Below, one piece after another: positions 30,836 to 41,766 of a DNA stretch of 64,000 bases. The position numbers were made by a program, and so were the translations under genes. The notes beneath the pieces were generated by a model. It saw only the letters and a list, made by a program, of their open reading frames with translations, was not told where the DNA came from and made no database searches. Origin of the DNA: Agrostemma githago (taxonomy: Eukaryota > Streptophyta > Magnoliopsida > Caryophyllales > Caryophyllaceae); assembly GCA_958450325.1 (NCBI GenBank), contig OY288247.1, positions 61,941,701-62,005,700 on the forward strand, in the 5' to 3' direction. The stretch's first letter is position 1. The number at the start of each line of letters is the position of its first letter.

Positions 30836-31940
30836 CATACTAAGGTCATGTTCTTTGTATCTTATTTCGAGTTCACTTCAATTAAGCTTAGCCTCAAATA
30901 AGTTCACTATAGGGCCTAATAGTTAGTATTAGTTACTCGGTATTTCCTTATACGAAGTAATTGCTATTGAACTCGTATGTAATAGTTAGTATTCTGTTTT
31001 TGTAGCTAGTTTAATTTCCGCTTATTTATCAATTCGATCAGGCTAGGGGTTAGTTTGTTTAATTGTGATCAAGACAGTTTCCAAATTGCGATCAAGATCT
31101 AAATTTAAGGATGCATGTTTTGTCTACTGCTATATGTATTCAGTTTGTATTCAGTTAGTTTAATGGAAACTTTTAACTATATGGCTAAAACTTTTAACTA
31201 TATTCAATTTAAGGACAGTTTGTCTAATTGACTATATGGCTATATACATATATTCAGTTTGTCTATGTACGATGATGTTGGAGATGCCCTTATTTTATAT
31301 GTACTCACTTTTATAGAGTATTACAATAACGTGTGTGCTGATTATGCAAGATTAAAGATGTCTAATTGAAACTTTTAACATTTATAGGGTCAGAACAGAT
31401 GTTATTATGCTCTGCTATTGAGTTACCTTACTCAGTTAACCGATCCATGCTCTTAAATTGGTAAATGGTAAGGAGGAATTGCTTACGTGGATAAGTCATA
31501 AAAATGTGTGTATTGGATGTTACAGGTCCCATATCCAGGCCTGAAGAACCGGAATTTGTATTGAAGAGAACCAAAGAAGCTCACGGATTTTAAGGAGCTT
31601 CGAGCATGGAGAGACTGCATGTTGAAAAAGCAATTACAAGCACCATCCAACCGTACAAAATGATCTCACTAAACTGGTTAACTCCACTCTCAAAGCCATG
31701 TACTTTATCAGCGTGTTTATGTTTACTTTAGGTGTATTTATTAATTTCAGTAGTCTTTCCTGATTTGTGTTATATTGAGACAACTAGGCACAAATTCTTG
31801 TAGAAGATCTTCTATTTTTTTGTTTTTAACCAAGTGTATAATGTTTGAAAAGTTTGTCATTTATGAATATTAGTCGGATTATAATGTTTGTTCATATATA
31901 TAATATATATATATATATATTTTAATTTATGAATTGTATT
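30836..31940. other. Unclassified stretch between LTR A3 and CACTA-4 repeats
   Basis: AT-rich sequence with a (TA)n run at about 31896-31922. An exon-like segment at 31526-31650 follows a TTACAG acceptor but is not recognised. It may be the 3' end of the CACTA-4 gene. No homology is visible to other parts of the window. Confidence 0.35.
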
Positions 31941-32201
31941 AAAGAGGACAGTTCAATTCAATAACCGTTCTATTTGTAATTCTATTAAATAGTGCAGTTC
32001 CGCTTATAACCGTGCTATTTGTAATCACTTAAATAGGACGGTTCCGCCTTCAACCGTCCTATTTGTTATTAATCATATAGCGCGGTTTGACCTTCTTTGA
32101 ACCGTCCTATTTTATTTAATAGGACGCTGACCTAAAGAACGGTTCCTTTTCTATTATAGGATGGTTAAGAACCGTCGTATTTAATTGTATATGTAGTAGT
32201 G
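31941..32201. mobile_element. CACTA-4: 3' end with subterminal repeats
   Basis: Repeated AATAGGACGGTT and AACCGTCCTATT words (about 31955-32180) end in ATGTAGTAGTG, the reverse complement of CACTACTACAT. Immediately after lies the pol gene of Athila-E, so this CACTA inserted into or deleted its 5' part. The other end is not identified, and the subterminal motif differs from CACTA-1/2/3/5. Confidence 0.75.
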
Positions 32202-34905
32202 AATGACCACCGTCCTTCGGTTGAGGGACAACGTCGTTTGAGCCCCACCATGAAGGAGGTTGTCACGAAGGAAGTCCTCAAACTGTATAAGGCTAACATT
32301 ATATACCCTATAACCAAAAGTAAATGGGTTAGCCCCGTACAAGCTGTGTCGAAAAAGGAAGGAATGACGGTTGTGAAAGGAGAAAAGGGAGAGTTAATTT
32401 ATACTAGGATTATCACCGGTTGGCATATGTGTATTAACTTTAGAAAGTTTAACACGGCCACCATAAAAGACCTTTTCCCCCTTCCCTTTATTGATCAAAT
32501 GCTTGAACGACTAGCGTATCATTCTTATTTTCGCTTTCTCGATGGCCATTCGGGATTTCTTCAAATTTCTATTCACCCCGATGATCAAGAATAAACTACA
32601 TTCACATGTCTCTATGACACCTATGCTTATCGTAGGATGTCATTTCGATTATGTAATGCGCCGGGAACGTTTCAACGATATATGATGACAATTTTCTCTG
32701 ATTTTATTGAAAAGTCCATGAAAGTCTTTATGGATGATTTTAGTGTCCATGGTACATCTTTTGATTCTTGTCTCACTCATCTTGATCAAGTGCTAGCTTG
32801 TTGTGAGGAGTATAGACTTGTCTTAAATTGGGAAAAGTGTCATTTTATGGTAGAACAAGGTGTAGTCCTCGGTCATATTGCTTCTAACAAAGGTGTCGAA
32901 GTGGATAAGGCCAAAGTGTCCGTAATAGAGAACTTGACACCCCCAATAAATGTCAAAGGGGTGAGGAGTTTTCTAGGTCACACCGGCTTTTATAGACATT
33001 TTATTAAAGATTTTTCTAAAATTGTCAAGCCTTTAACTTCTTTTCTTATGAAAGATGCACCTTTTGTGTTTGATGACTTGTGTCTTGAGGCCTTTTGCAG
33101 GATAAATACCGCTCTCACTACCGCCCCAATTATCAAAGCACTCGATTGGAATCTTCTATTTGAGATTATGTGTGAAGCTTCCGATTTTTCCGTTGGTGCC
33201 GTTCTAGGCCAACGCTTTGACAAGAAGTTGCATGTGATATATTATGCAAGTAAAACCCTTTATGAAGCCCAATCGAGATATACCACTACAGAAAAAGAAA
33301 TGCTTTCCGTTGTCTACGCTATGGAAAAATTCCGAACATATGTTATCGGTTCCATGGTAATAATTAGTATCGATCATGCGGCCATTTGCTACATCATGTC
33401 CAAAAAGGAGACAAAATCCCGACTCTTTAGGTGGGTTCTTCTTCTACAAGAATTCGACATCGTAATCAAAGATAAAGCCGGATCAAAAAACTTGGTAGCG
33501 GACCATCTTAGTAGACTAGCGGTTAGCGGAAGTGGTAATGAAGACGATGGTGTCCCTATCAACGAAGCAATGAGAGACGATTCTTTGATGGCCATTGAAG
33601 CTATTACACCTTGGTACGCGGATATCGTTAATTTCCTAGTGTCCAACTACATTCCTGACGATTATTCGAAGCAAGAAAGGAAGAAACTATGATATGAAGC
33701 TCGACGTTATTATTGGGATGAATCCTATTTGTTTCGCCGATGCATGGATGGTATTTATCGCTGATGTGTCACAATCGATGAAGGATTTGATATTGTGAAT
33801 CACCTCCATTCGACCTCTTATGGTGGAGATTTGGCCCTTCAAGAGACAATTGTCAAAGTCTTCCAAAGCGGGTTTTGGTGGCCTTCCATGTTCAGAGACA
33901 TTCGAGCCTTCATTCTTACTTGTGACGCATGCCAAATATGTGGCAATATAACAAAAAGGAACGAGATGCCCCTTCAACCCATCCTAGAAATTGAATTGTT
34001 CGATGTTTGGGGTATTGACTTTATGAGACCATTCATGTTCTCGTTCGGCAACAAATTCATCCTTGTCGCGGTTGAATATGTTTCAAAACGGATCGAGGCC
34101 GTAGCTTCCCCTACCAATGATTCCAAGGTGGAAATTAAACTTTTCAAGAACGTGATCTTCCCGAGATTCGGTATGCCTAGAGCCATAATTAACGATGAAG
34201 GCTCTCACTTTAGGAAGGACACGTTTGAACGCATTCTCGGAAATACGGAATCACGCACAAGATGTCCTTGGCCTATCATCCGCAATGGGCAAGACGATAT
34301 TTCTAATCGTCAAATCAAGGGAATATTGGAAAAAGTTGTAAGTACACATCGTAAGGATTGGTCATTGAAGTTGAATGACGCCCTTTGGGCATTGCGAATG
34401 GCTTACAAAGCGCCGATTAGAACCACTCCTTATTGACTTTTGTATGGCAAAGCATGTCACTTGCCGGTGGAGCTAGAACATAAAGCAAAATGGACTATTA
34501 AAGTGCTAAACTTTGACGAGAAAATTGTCGGTGATAATCGCCTTCTCCAAGTACAAGAATTAGAAGAGTTAAGACTTGAAACTTACGAAAATTCAAAGAT
34601 CTACAAGGAGCGAACACGCAAATGGCATGACGCTAGAATACTTCGTAAAGACTTCTCGTTGGTGACAAGGTACTCCTCTACAACTCTCGTTTCAAGCTTT
34701 TCCCCGGTAAGCTGAAGTCAAAATGTTCGGGTCCATTCGAAGTGACCAAGGTGAAACCATAAGGATCAATTGAGATCTCTAACCCGAAAACCGAGAAATT
34801 TATGGTTAATTGACAACGCTTGAAGATATATAATGCCGGTCACGTTCGTGAGACCTTTTCTATCATCGAAGTCGGTGAGCTCTCGTTTGGGAGCATTGAA
34901 TAACC
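32202..34905 (+). pseudogene. pol: Athila-E pol (RT, RNase H, integrase), disabled
   Basis: RT starts mid-domain at DHRPSVEGQRRLSPTMKEVV. RT motifs are present (GWHMCINFRKFNTATIKDLFP, catalytic FMDDFSVHG near 32730), followed by RNase H (MCEASDFSVGAVLGQ, TTTEKEMLSVVYAMEK). Integrase has the zinc-binding CDACQICGNITKRNEMP, DVWGIDFMRPF and NDEGSHF. Stops occur at 32592 (TAA), 33690, 33768 and 34434 (TGA). Three of these would be CGA before a C-to-T change. Frameshifts occur near 34245, 34290 and 34670, and stops follow in the last 150 bp. It is closely related in order and motifs to the Athila-1 pol but clearly older. Confidence 0.85.
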
Positions 34906-35210
34906 CTCTCCTCAATTCGAACTAGGTTTGGTGGTATCTTCAACAACCACCTTGTAAATATGTACCATATAATTTGTCTTAATTAGTTTTGTTAGCTTTG
35001 AGCGGATGGATGAACTTGGATCTTCACTTGGAGCATATATTTGGATTATCATCAAGCTTATGGAAGAAGTTATATTGAGCTAAGTTGAAGACCACAAGTC
35101 TGTTTGTGGGAGAAATTGATAATGTAATGTGAGTCGGGTCATTATTTTGAACTTTAGGTGATCCTTGAAGTGACTTCAATTGACAAGGCGAAAATATGGA
35201 GCATACAAGA
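34906..35210 (+). other. Athila-E spacer after pol
   Basis: Non-coding continuation of Athila-E between integrase and the insertion point of the minus element. It ends with one copy of the target duplication, CAAGA (35206-35210). The perfect hairpin seen after the Athila-1 pol was not found here. Confidence 0.5.
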
Positions 35211-36877
35211 TGATGGGAAGGATTTGCCGTGGATCCTACCAACAAATAATACAAACTAAACCTAACAAGGTAGCTAGGGTAAGTCGGGCTGAGTCCACGG
35301 GGACGGTAAGAGGTGTCTAGACTAAGGTCTACCTAGAAACAAGTCTAAGTCATAATTAACACAAGGAGGGGTAAACTAACAAGGATAATGAAGAGGAATT
35401 CAACTATGATAATGAATGGACTAGAGATGAGACAAACTAAATGAATCAACTAAACTAGATGAAAAATAACCAAGAAGATGGAGAAATCAATTAAGGTAAG
35501 AGTAGGGTTAGGTCGGGTTCATAAGTGTAGTAGGATAGTTGGGAAATCGAGGGTGTAGGTTTCACCTAGTCACTAAGGTCGGTCCGCACTCTCGCATCAA
35601 AGACAAATCCGAATACTCATGCAAGATGCTACTCAATACAAAAGGATTCAACCACAAATCAACCATACAATGGGAAGGAGGAAACTAGCAAGAATAACAC
35701 TGGCCACTACTACTCTAACAATCATTTCAACAAACACATAGCATGGATGATAAGTGACTAGTAACAAAGAATCCTCCTTTACCCACAATCAATCCCTAAT
35801 CACCCATAATCAACACTTAATCCCCCTACTAACCCCACAAGAATCTACTCACTCATATTCAAACTAATACTAACACAAAGAAGAGAAAACAACATAAGCA
35901 TCAAAACATTCATATTGAAGAATAATAAAGATGAACAATGATTAAAGATAAAGATGAAAACTTGAATGATAAAACAAAGATTAAAGGAAAGGATAAGAGA
36001 AATTATACCAAACTAGTGAGGAGGAAAGATTGAAACTTGCAATAATCAGAAAACCAAAATACATCAACTAAGGTTGTCAATCTTGGTTGGATTCTTCAAG
36101 AATTCCCTAAATACAAGACTAATTACTAAGATTATGCTAAGATTAACTAAAGATTAATCTAAAGAGAGGAGGATCTTTATCTAGGGTTTAGTGTAATGTA
36201 GTGTAATGTAAAGTGCTTAAAACAATACTAGAGGGGGGTATATATAGGGTTTCACGGGTAAGGGATTGAAAGAAATGAAGACGGGCTTCGCTGGGCCCTT
36301 CCCGACCGGGAAGGAAGTCATCTCGGTCGGGAAGGAATGGTCCCGGTCGGGAAGCTCTTGATCCCAGTCGGGATGGTGCATAACACCGAGCGGTGTTATG
36401 CTCTTCCCGGTCGGGATGAAGTCGGTCCCGATTGGGATGGGGTGGTCCCGACCGGGAAGCTCGTGGTCCCGACAAGGATGGGCTGTCAGAGGCGCTGTCT
36501 TGCTCGTTACTTCGTCCCGGTCGTGATGGATGTGTTCCTGACCGGGATAAGTCTTGTAGGCTTCAAATATGATCTCATTGGTCCCTACTTGCTCCTCATA
36601 GGCTTCTCATCGATTCTCGGTGCTCGGGATCGAGTCCTAGAATGGGTCCCAAGGGCTCGGGATCGAGTCTAAGCCACCGAGTGATCGTCGCTTCTCTTCG
36701 TTGGCTCCAAATGTGTTGGAAACGAGTCGTAATCGTTCCATTTCTCCAAGATTGGTCTTAGGAACCTAAAACAAACTAGAAGAGGCGTAAGTAGCCTGGA
36801 AACCGCTCCAAAGAGCGATTCCACAAGAGAAACCGGGACCAAACACAAGAAATAAGCATTACAAACCACACTTATCA
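35211..36877 (-). repeat. 3' LTR of the minus-strand element
   Basis: On the plus strand it begins TGATGGGAAGG and ends CCACACTTATCA. The TATA-like CTATATATAC lies at about 36239-36248 (minus strand). The dyad block at 36300-36478 is upstream of it in element orientation. Confidence 0.92.
36300..36478. repeat. Dyads TCCCG-NN-CGGGA in the left LTR of the minus element
   Basis: Nine cores begin at 36300, 36321, 36341, 36362, 36384, 36405, 36426, 36446 and 36467, spaced 20-22 bp. Most are TCCCGGTCGGGA or TCCCGACCGGGA. One (36384) is CACCGAGCGGTG, and three have a decayed arm. The right LTR carries the homologous block at about 46769-46947. Confidence 0.88.
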
Positions 36878-36912
36878 ACTCCCCCACACTTAACCCTTAC
36901 TCGCCCTCGAGT
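36878..36912 (-). promoter_or_regulatory. 3' polypurine tract of the minus-strand element
   Basis: On the minus strand CGAGGGCGAGTAAGG is followed by AAGTGTGGGGGAGT, directly next to the 3' LTR. It matches the terminal PPT signal of Athila-E. Confidence 0.75.
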
Positions 36913-38251
36913 AAGCACAAACTAACTAAAAACCAAAAGAAACTAGACTACTAACCGAGCGGGTATTAGCGCACCCTACGCCCTTTCAACTCACGCGAGA
37001 ACACTTAGAGGAAAAGTGCTCTCCGCAAAGCAAGTGAGGTCTTGCAACAAAACTGTGGATACAACCGAACACGAAAACACATAAACATACAAATTAAACA
37101 CACAAACAAACAACAATCGGTTGCATCCAAGAAGAAACAAATACCTCTTCCCTCAACAAAGCGGTGAAAGAAACACCGGTTAAGGACTCAAGGCAAGTGA
37201 CAACGTTCCCAAGCTAATAACACAAATCGATACGGACAAAACCCTAATAGTATGACAACAAAGCAATAAAAACGTTGGTAACTTACCTAGGTTCCTCCTA
37301 ATCTTCTAAGAACGTACCACGGGATGATAGGCGGGATGGAAAAAGGATGAACCACGAAGTTAGTCGACACTGTAGGTAAAGTGAAACCCCACCTCCTTTA
37401 GCGATAAGCCAAGAGGGTCGTCCCTTGCTCAAAAACCGCCCAACTAGTCCAAGTAAATAGGTGGATATGGTTGAAAAGTGAGGGAAGACCGACCATTACC
37501 GCTATCATCCTTCCTAGGGACTCGGTACTTTGGTAGGCTCTTCACGATAACGGTCGGTAAAAGGCTTATTTTTCAGGGGTAAGATTCTTTTGTGAAATTG
37601 ATTTTTTTTGGCGTTTTTCTTTTGTATTTTGCTTTTGAGTTGCTATGCCATTTGTTTTTCTTCTTTTGTATTTTTTTTTTTCATTTGTTGTGCCTTTTCT
37701 TTTTCTTCTTTCTTTTTCTTTCTTTTTCTTTCTTTTCTTTCTTTTTCTCGGTTTGCCCTTTTGGCCAAATTTTGTTTTGTAGGCATTCAATCACAACCAA
37801 GTATGAAACTTCAACAAATTGCAACTTATTTGTGGAAAATGTGTAGAAGGTAGGGAAATGGGTGAGTTGGGGAGCGTCCTTCCCTTCAAACCCACAAAAA
37901 GGTGGAATACTTGGACTAATCAAACAATTTTGAACATGGTCACCTAAGAGACGGGACTCGCCAACCAAGACCTTTTCACTCCGTGGGTGGTCAAAATGGT
38001 CAAAATGCAAATCCCGTAGTGAATTCCTAGTAGACTAGGTGGACGCAAGGTAAGAAACCAACGAAATCATTGATTTAAAGTCATTCTACTTGACTAAAGT
38101 CCAAGACTCGACTCATAATACTAGAAAGGGAAAGTAAACACTTGCGCACTAGCCTCAAAACCGGGTTTTCAAAAACCTTTTATTACACACTAGACACAAC
38201 TAAACAAGACAAAACAAAGACACAACAAAAACGAAAGGAAAAGAGACAAAC

Positions 38252-38325
38252 ACAACAAAACAAAACAAAACAAAACAAAACAAAACAAAACAAAACAAAA
38301 CAAACAAACAAACAAACAAACACAC
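38252..38325. repeat. (ACAAA)n / (ACAA)n simple repeat
   Basis: About ten tandem CAAAA/AACAA units turn into CAAA units, inside the 3' non-coding region of the minus element. Confidence 0.9.
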
Positions 38326-38700
38326 AAAATAAACAATCATCACTCCGAAATATCCAAACAGGCTACCATATCAACCACAAACTTCAAAAAGCTCCACCCG
38401 AGCACACACCATCACAACACATCCTCCAAACTCCACAAAAAGGAAAAAGGAGAAAGAAATGAAGAGGTATTACCAGATGTCTTGAGCCTTTCGAAACTTG
38501 TCGACGATCGCGCAACCTACAAGGAACTAGGGGAGCAAAACACACAACACAACAAATATACGACACAAGGACACAAAAGAAAAAGACACAAAAGAAAATC
38601 GTTTTGATTTTTTATCAAAATTTTCAAAATTTTAGGGATTTTTAAGACTTTTCAAAAAAAAAAACTATGAAAATAAAACTAAACTAGACTAGGATATCGC

Positions 38701-38730
38701 TCCCCCATACTTAAACCGAGCAATGTCCTC
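38701..38730 (-). promoter_or_regulatory. Internal polypurine-tract-like signal of the minus element
   Basis: On the minus strand GAGGACATTGCTCGGTTT is followed by AAGTATGGGGGA. It resembles the terminal PPT at 36878 and the internal signals of Athila-1 and Athila-E, and lies about 1.8 kb upstream of the terminal PPT. Confidence 0.5.
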
Positions 38731-39503
38731 ATACTCGATCGGTAGTGTGTGGAAGACACTAAAAAAGAAAAGGAAAAGGGAAAATAAAACTAAAAATGAA
38801 AATGAAAGTGAAGAAAGGGTCGAATGCGTCCGGCCGGGGTGTAGTCAAGTCACCAAGGGCCGAGACAGGAAAAGATATGGATGGGGGAAGAAATAAAACG
38901 AAGAAAATAAAAGGAAAATGGAGGGGAGGGCTAGGTGTAATCAAGTCACCTAGCCCGGATTCCGTCTAAATCTAACTAAATTCTACCAAAAGAAAATAAA
39001 AATAAAGAAAAAGTGAAAAGACTTGCCAATTTGGATTTTTCAATGGATTCTCGATGTAGTCACGTCATCGAGAATCAGGAGCAATAAACACCAAGGGCCA
39101 CTAAGACACCAAATACATAAAGGGAAGGGGAACAAACGAATATAGACTAGCAATAAAAGGCAGAAAAGAATGGAGAGTCGCCTACCAAACGGTTAGCAAC
39201 TCAATTATCTCCATCGCCTCAATGATCGTATTCGGCACGTTGCTTGTCTTCATCATCGTTATCCCTCTTCTTTCGCAATGTAGACGCATAGTTGAAGTAC
39301 CGGGTTTGAAATGGTGTAAATGAGGTTGGGATTTGAGGGGAAACCCGATGTAAAGTGAAGAGAAGATGAGATGAAGGTATATAATTGAGGTTCAAGGGTG
39401 AAATGATAGTTGCGAGGGTGAGTAGGGAGGTTGGGAGGGGGTATAAAGTGGTTGGGTGGGGTTTAAATGAAGGAACAAAGGTGAATGAGGCTGCAGGGGA
39501 CCA

Positions 39504-39647
39504 TCCCGGTCGGGAGCATCTTGTCCCGGTCAGGATCACTCCCTCCCGGTCGGGATGATCACCCATCTCGAGCGGGATGGCTAGTCAGTAGCCTCAGACT
39601 TCGTGCACACTTCATCCCGGTCGGGATGAAACCCTTCCCGGTCGGGA
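39504..39647. repeat. Internal dyad block TCCCG-NN-CGGGA of the minus element
   Basis: Six cores start at 39504, 39524, 39544, 39566, 39615 and 39636 (mostly TCCCGGTCGGGA), spaced 20-22 bp with one 49-bp gap. The block lies upstream of the post-pol ORF remnant in element orientation, matching the Athila-1 array at 24539. Confidence 0.85.
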
Positions 39648-41766
39648 TGACTCTTCTAGCCTTTCAATCCTCTTGATAGCTCCACCCACAAGTCAACTAA
39701 TACCTCGGGATCTAAAATCCCGTCCCAAAAAGCTTGTAAAAAGCTCAAAAACCGACTTCCTCCACCAAGCTCCAAGCTTCTATCATCAACAACTCCTTTC
39801 CAAACTTCATCTTCACTATCCACCTATTAAGTAAACTCAATAAACACCATCAAATATCCCTCCCTCACATCGCTCATCAAAAATTCCAAACTACAAGAAT
39901 TCCACAAACACACAAATCCAAAAATCAAGCTTACAAATCACAAATACAATTACAAAAAACTTAAAGAAGAGTAAGGAGTTATATACAACACGACGGTTCT
40001 TGAGGAACTCCGTCAAACCTAGGATGGTAGGATTCTTCATTCATTCTTAAACAACATGGCACAAAACTTCATATCCCTCAAGGGCACGAAGCAACAAGTC
40101 GAAAGCTCTCGAGAAGTCTTCAATAAAGCTCGTGGAATACCAATCCACACTCCAAGGTTCTTCACAACCTTGCCTCGACGTTCCCGAGGCATCCCGATCT
40201 ACTAGGTTCAACGGCTGAACTTGTACTTGCGATCCTTCGGGATATACCCAAACTTCGACTCATCTTCATGCCTCAAGGAAGGCTCAACCTTCTTCTTTCC
40301 AAGTAACTTGTCTTCATTCACATAACAAGGGCATTCATCCACCCCAAGCTCGAATGTATCATCATCACTTTCACACAAATTGTCGTTAATCTCCAAGCTT
40401 TCATCCGGCTCATTCCCTAGCTCTATGTCTTTCAAGGCATGGATCATATTACATGACTCTTCATATGTAGGCGAGGTGTTGCCTTGGAGGTCAAACATGA
40501 GCTTCTTGTCGCCTAATTCAAAGGTGATCCTACCTTTCTTGACATCGATCATTGCACCGACGGTATGTAGAAATGGACGCCCTACGATGATGGGGGTGGT
40601 TGCATCTTCCGGCATATCAAGCACAAGGAAGTCGACCGGGATGAAAAATTTCCCGATTCTTAATGGCACGTCCTCTAACATTCCTAATGGCCGATTAAGT
40701 GAACGATCGGCCATTTGGAGTGTAATAGAGGTACACTTGAGCTCTTTCATCCCAAGTCGCCCACAAATAGAATAAGGGAGAATGCTTACACTCACCCCCA
40801 AATCACGTAACGCCCTTTCGATCTTCAAATTCCCTGTGGTGCACAGGATTGAGAAACTACCCGGATCCTTCAACTTAGGAAGTGTAGAGCTTTGAATAAG
40901 CTCACTCACCTCTCTTGTGAGCGCTATGGTCTCTTCCTTGTCCAAGGATCTCTTCCTAGCCAATATTTCTCTCATGAACTTTGCATATGCTGGGACTTGG
41001 GTAATTAGCTCGGTGAACGGGATGCTCACATCCAATTTCTTCACAATATCGACAAACTTGTCAAATTGAACATCCACTTTTGTCTTCAATTGCCTTGATG
41101 GGAACGGCAACTTGATGTGTATCTTGTCTTGCTCATTAGGTTTGGATTTTTCAATTGACACTTTCTTCTTTGCCTTGTCTTCTTCTTGGGGTGGGGGAAG
41201 CTTGTCTTCGATAGGTTTTTCAATTACCCACAAGACTTGCTCCTCCATGAGATTTCTCCAATTCTCATTGCTTTGACATGAAGATTCCGTTTCTTTCATG
41301 GCTTCTTGCTCACTAGGAAACAAGGGAGAATCATAGGATGCACCGCTCCTCAAGGTGATGACATTCACATGTTCAAATTTCGATGGTACACCTTGCGGAG
41401 GTAGTTGACCCTTTTGTCTTGAAGAACTACCCGAAGCAACTTGAGCTAGTTGGGTTTCGAGCATCTTAATATGAGTTTTTGTTTCCTTGTTTTCCATTTG
41501 AAGTTGGGCAATAAGTTCTTGTTGGGATCTTTGCATCTCCAATTGACTTCTTTGCATCTCCAACATTTGCTTTTGTGTATCGAAATCCCGAGGTGGAGAT
41601 TGTTGGTTGTGTGGAGTGTTTGTGATGGCTAGGGGAAAGCCATAGTCATGAGTTGGAGACCGGCTTCTTTGCTTGTTCTCCTGTTGAGCATTGTGGGACC
41701 CTTGTTGATGTTGAGAGTTCCCTTGGAACCCTTGAGAATTGCCTTGATTTAGGCCTTCAGAGTTAC

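Larger units (their letters stand above)
36913..40207 (-). other. 3' non-coding part and post-pol remnant of the minus element
   Basis: It holds a pyrimidine-rich run (37600-37750), an (ACAAA)n repeat (38252-38325), an internal PPT-like signal (38701-38730) and a TCCCG-NN-CGGGA dyad block (39504-39647). A short remnant of the post-pol ORF start lies around 39330-39220 (RYFNYASTLRKKRDNDDEDK). No RT, RNase H or integrase sequence is visible, so about 3 kb of pol has been deleted relative to Athila-1. Confidence 0.65.

Noticed and set aside
36188..36672. ORFs at 36188-36672 and 46685-47107 shared by two places
   Set aside because: They are shadows of the dyad block in the two LTRs of the minus element; the open frames differ between the two LTRs.
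37592..37853. Phe-rich ORFs at 37592-37853 and Lys-rich ORF on the other strand
   Set aside because: They are translations of a TTTC/CTTTTT low-complexity tract in non-coding LTR-element sequence.
38142..38462. Lys/Gln/Asn-rich ORF of 106 codons
   Set aside because: It is a translation of the (ACAAA)n simple repeat without domain or codon support.
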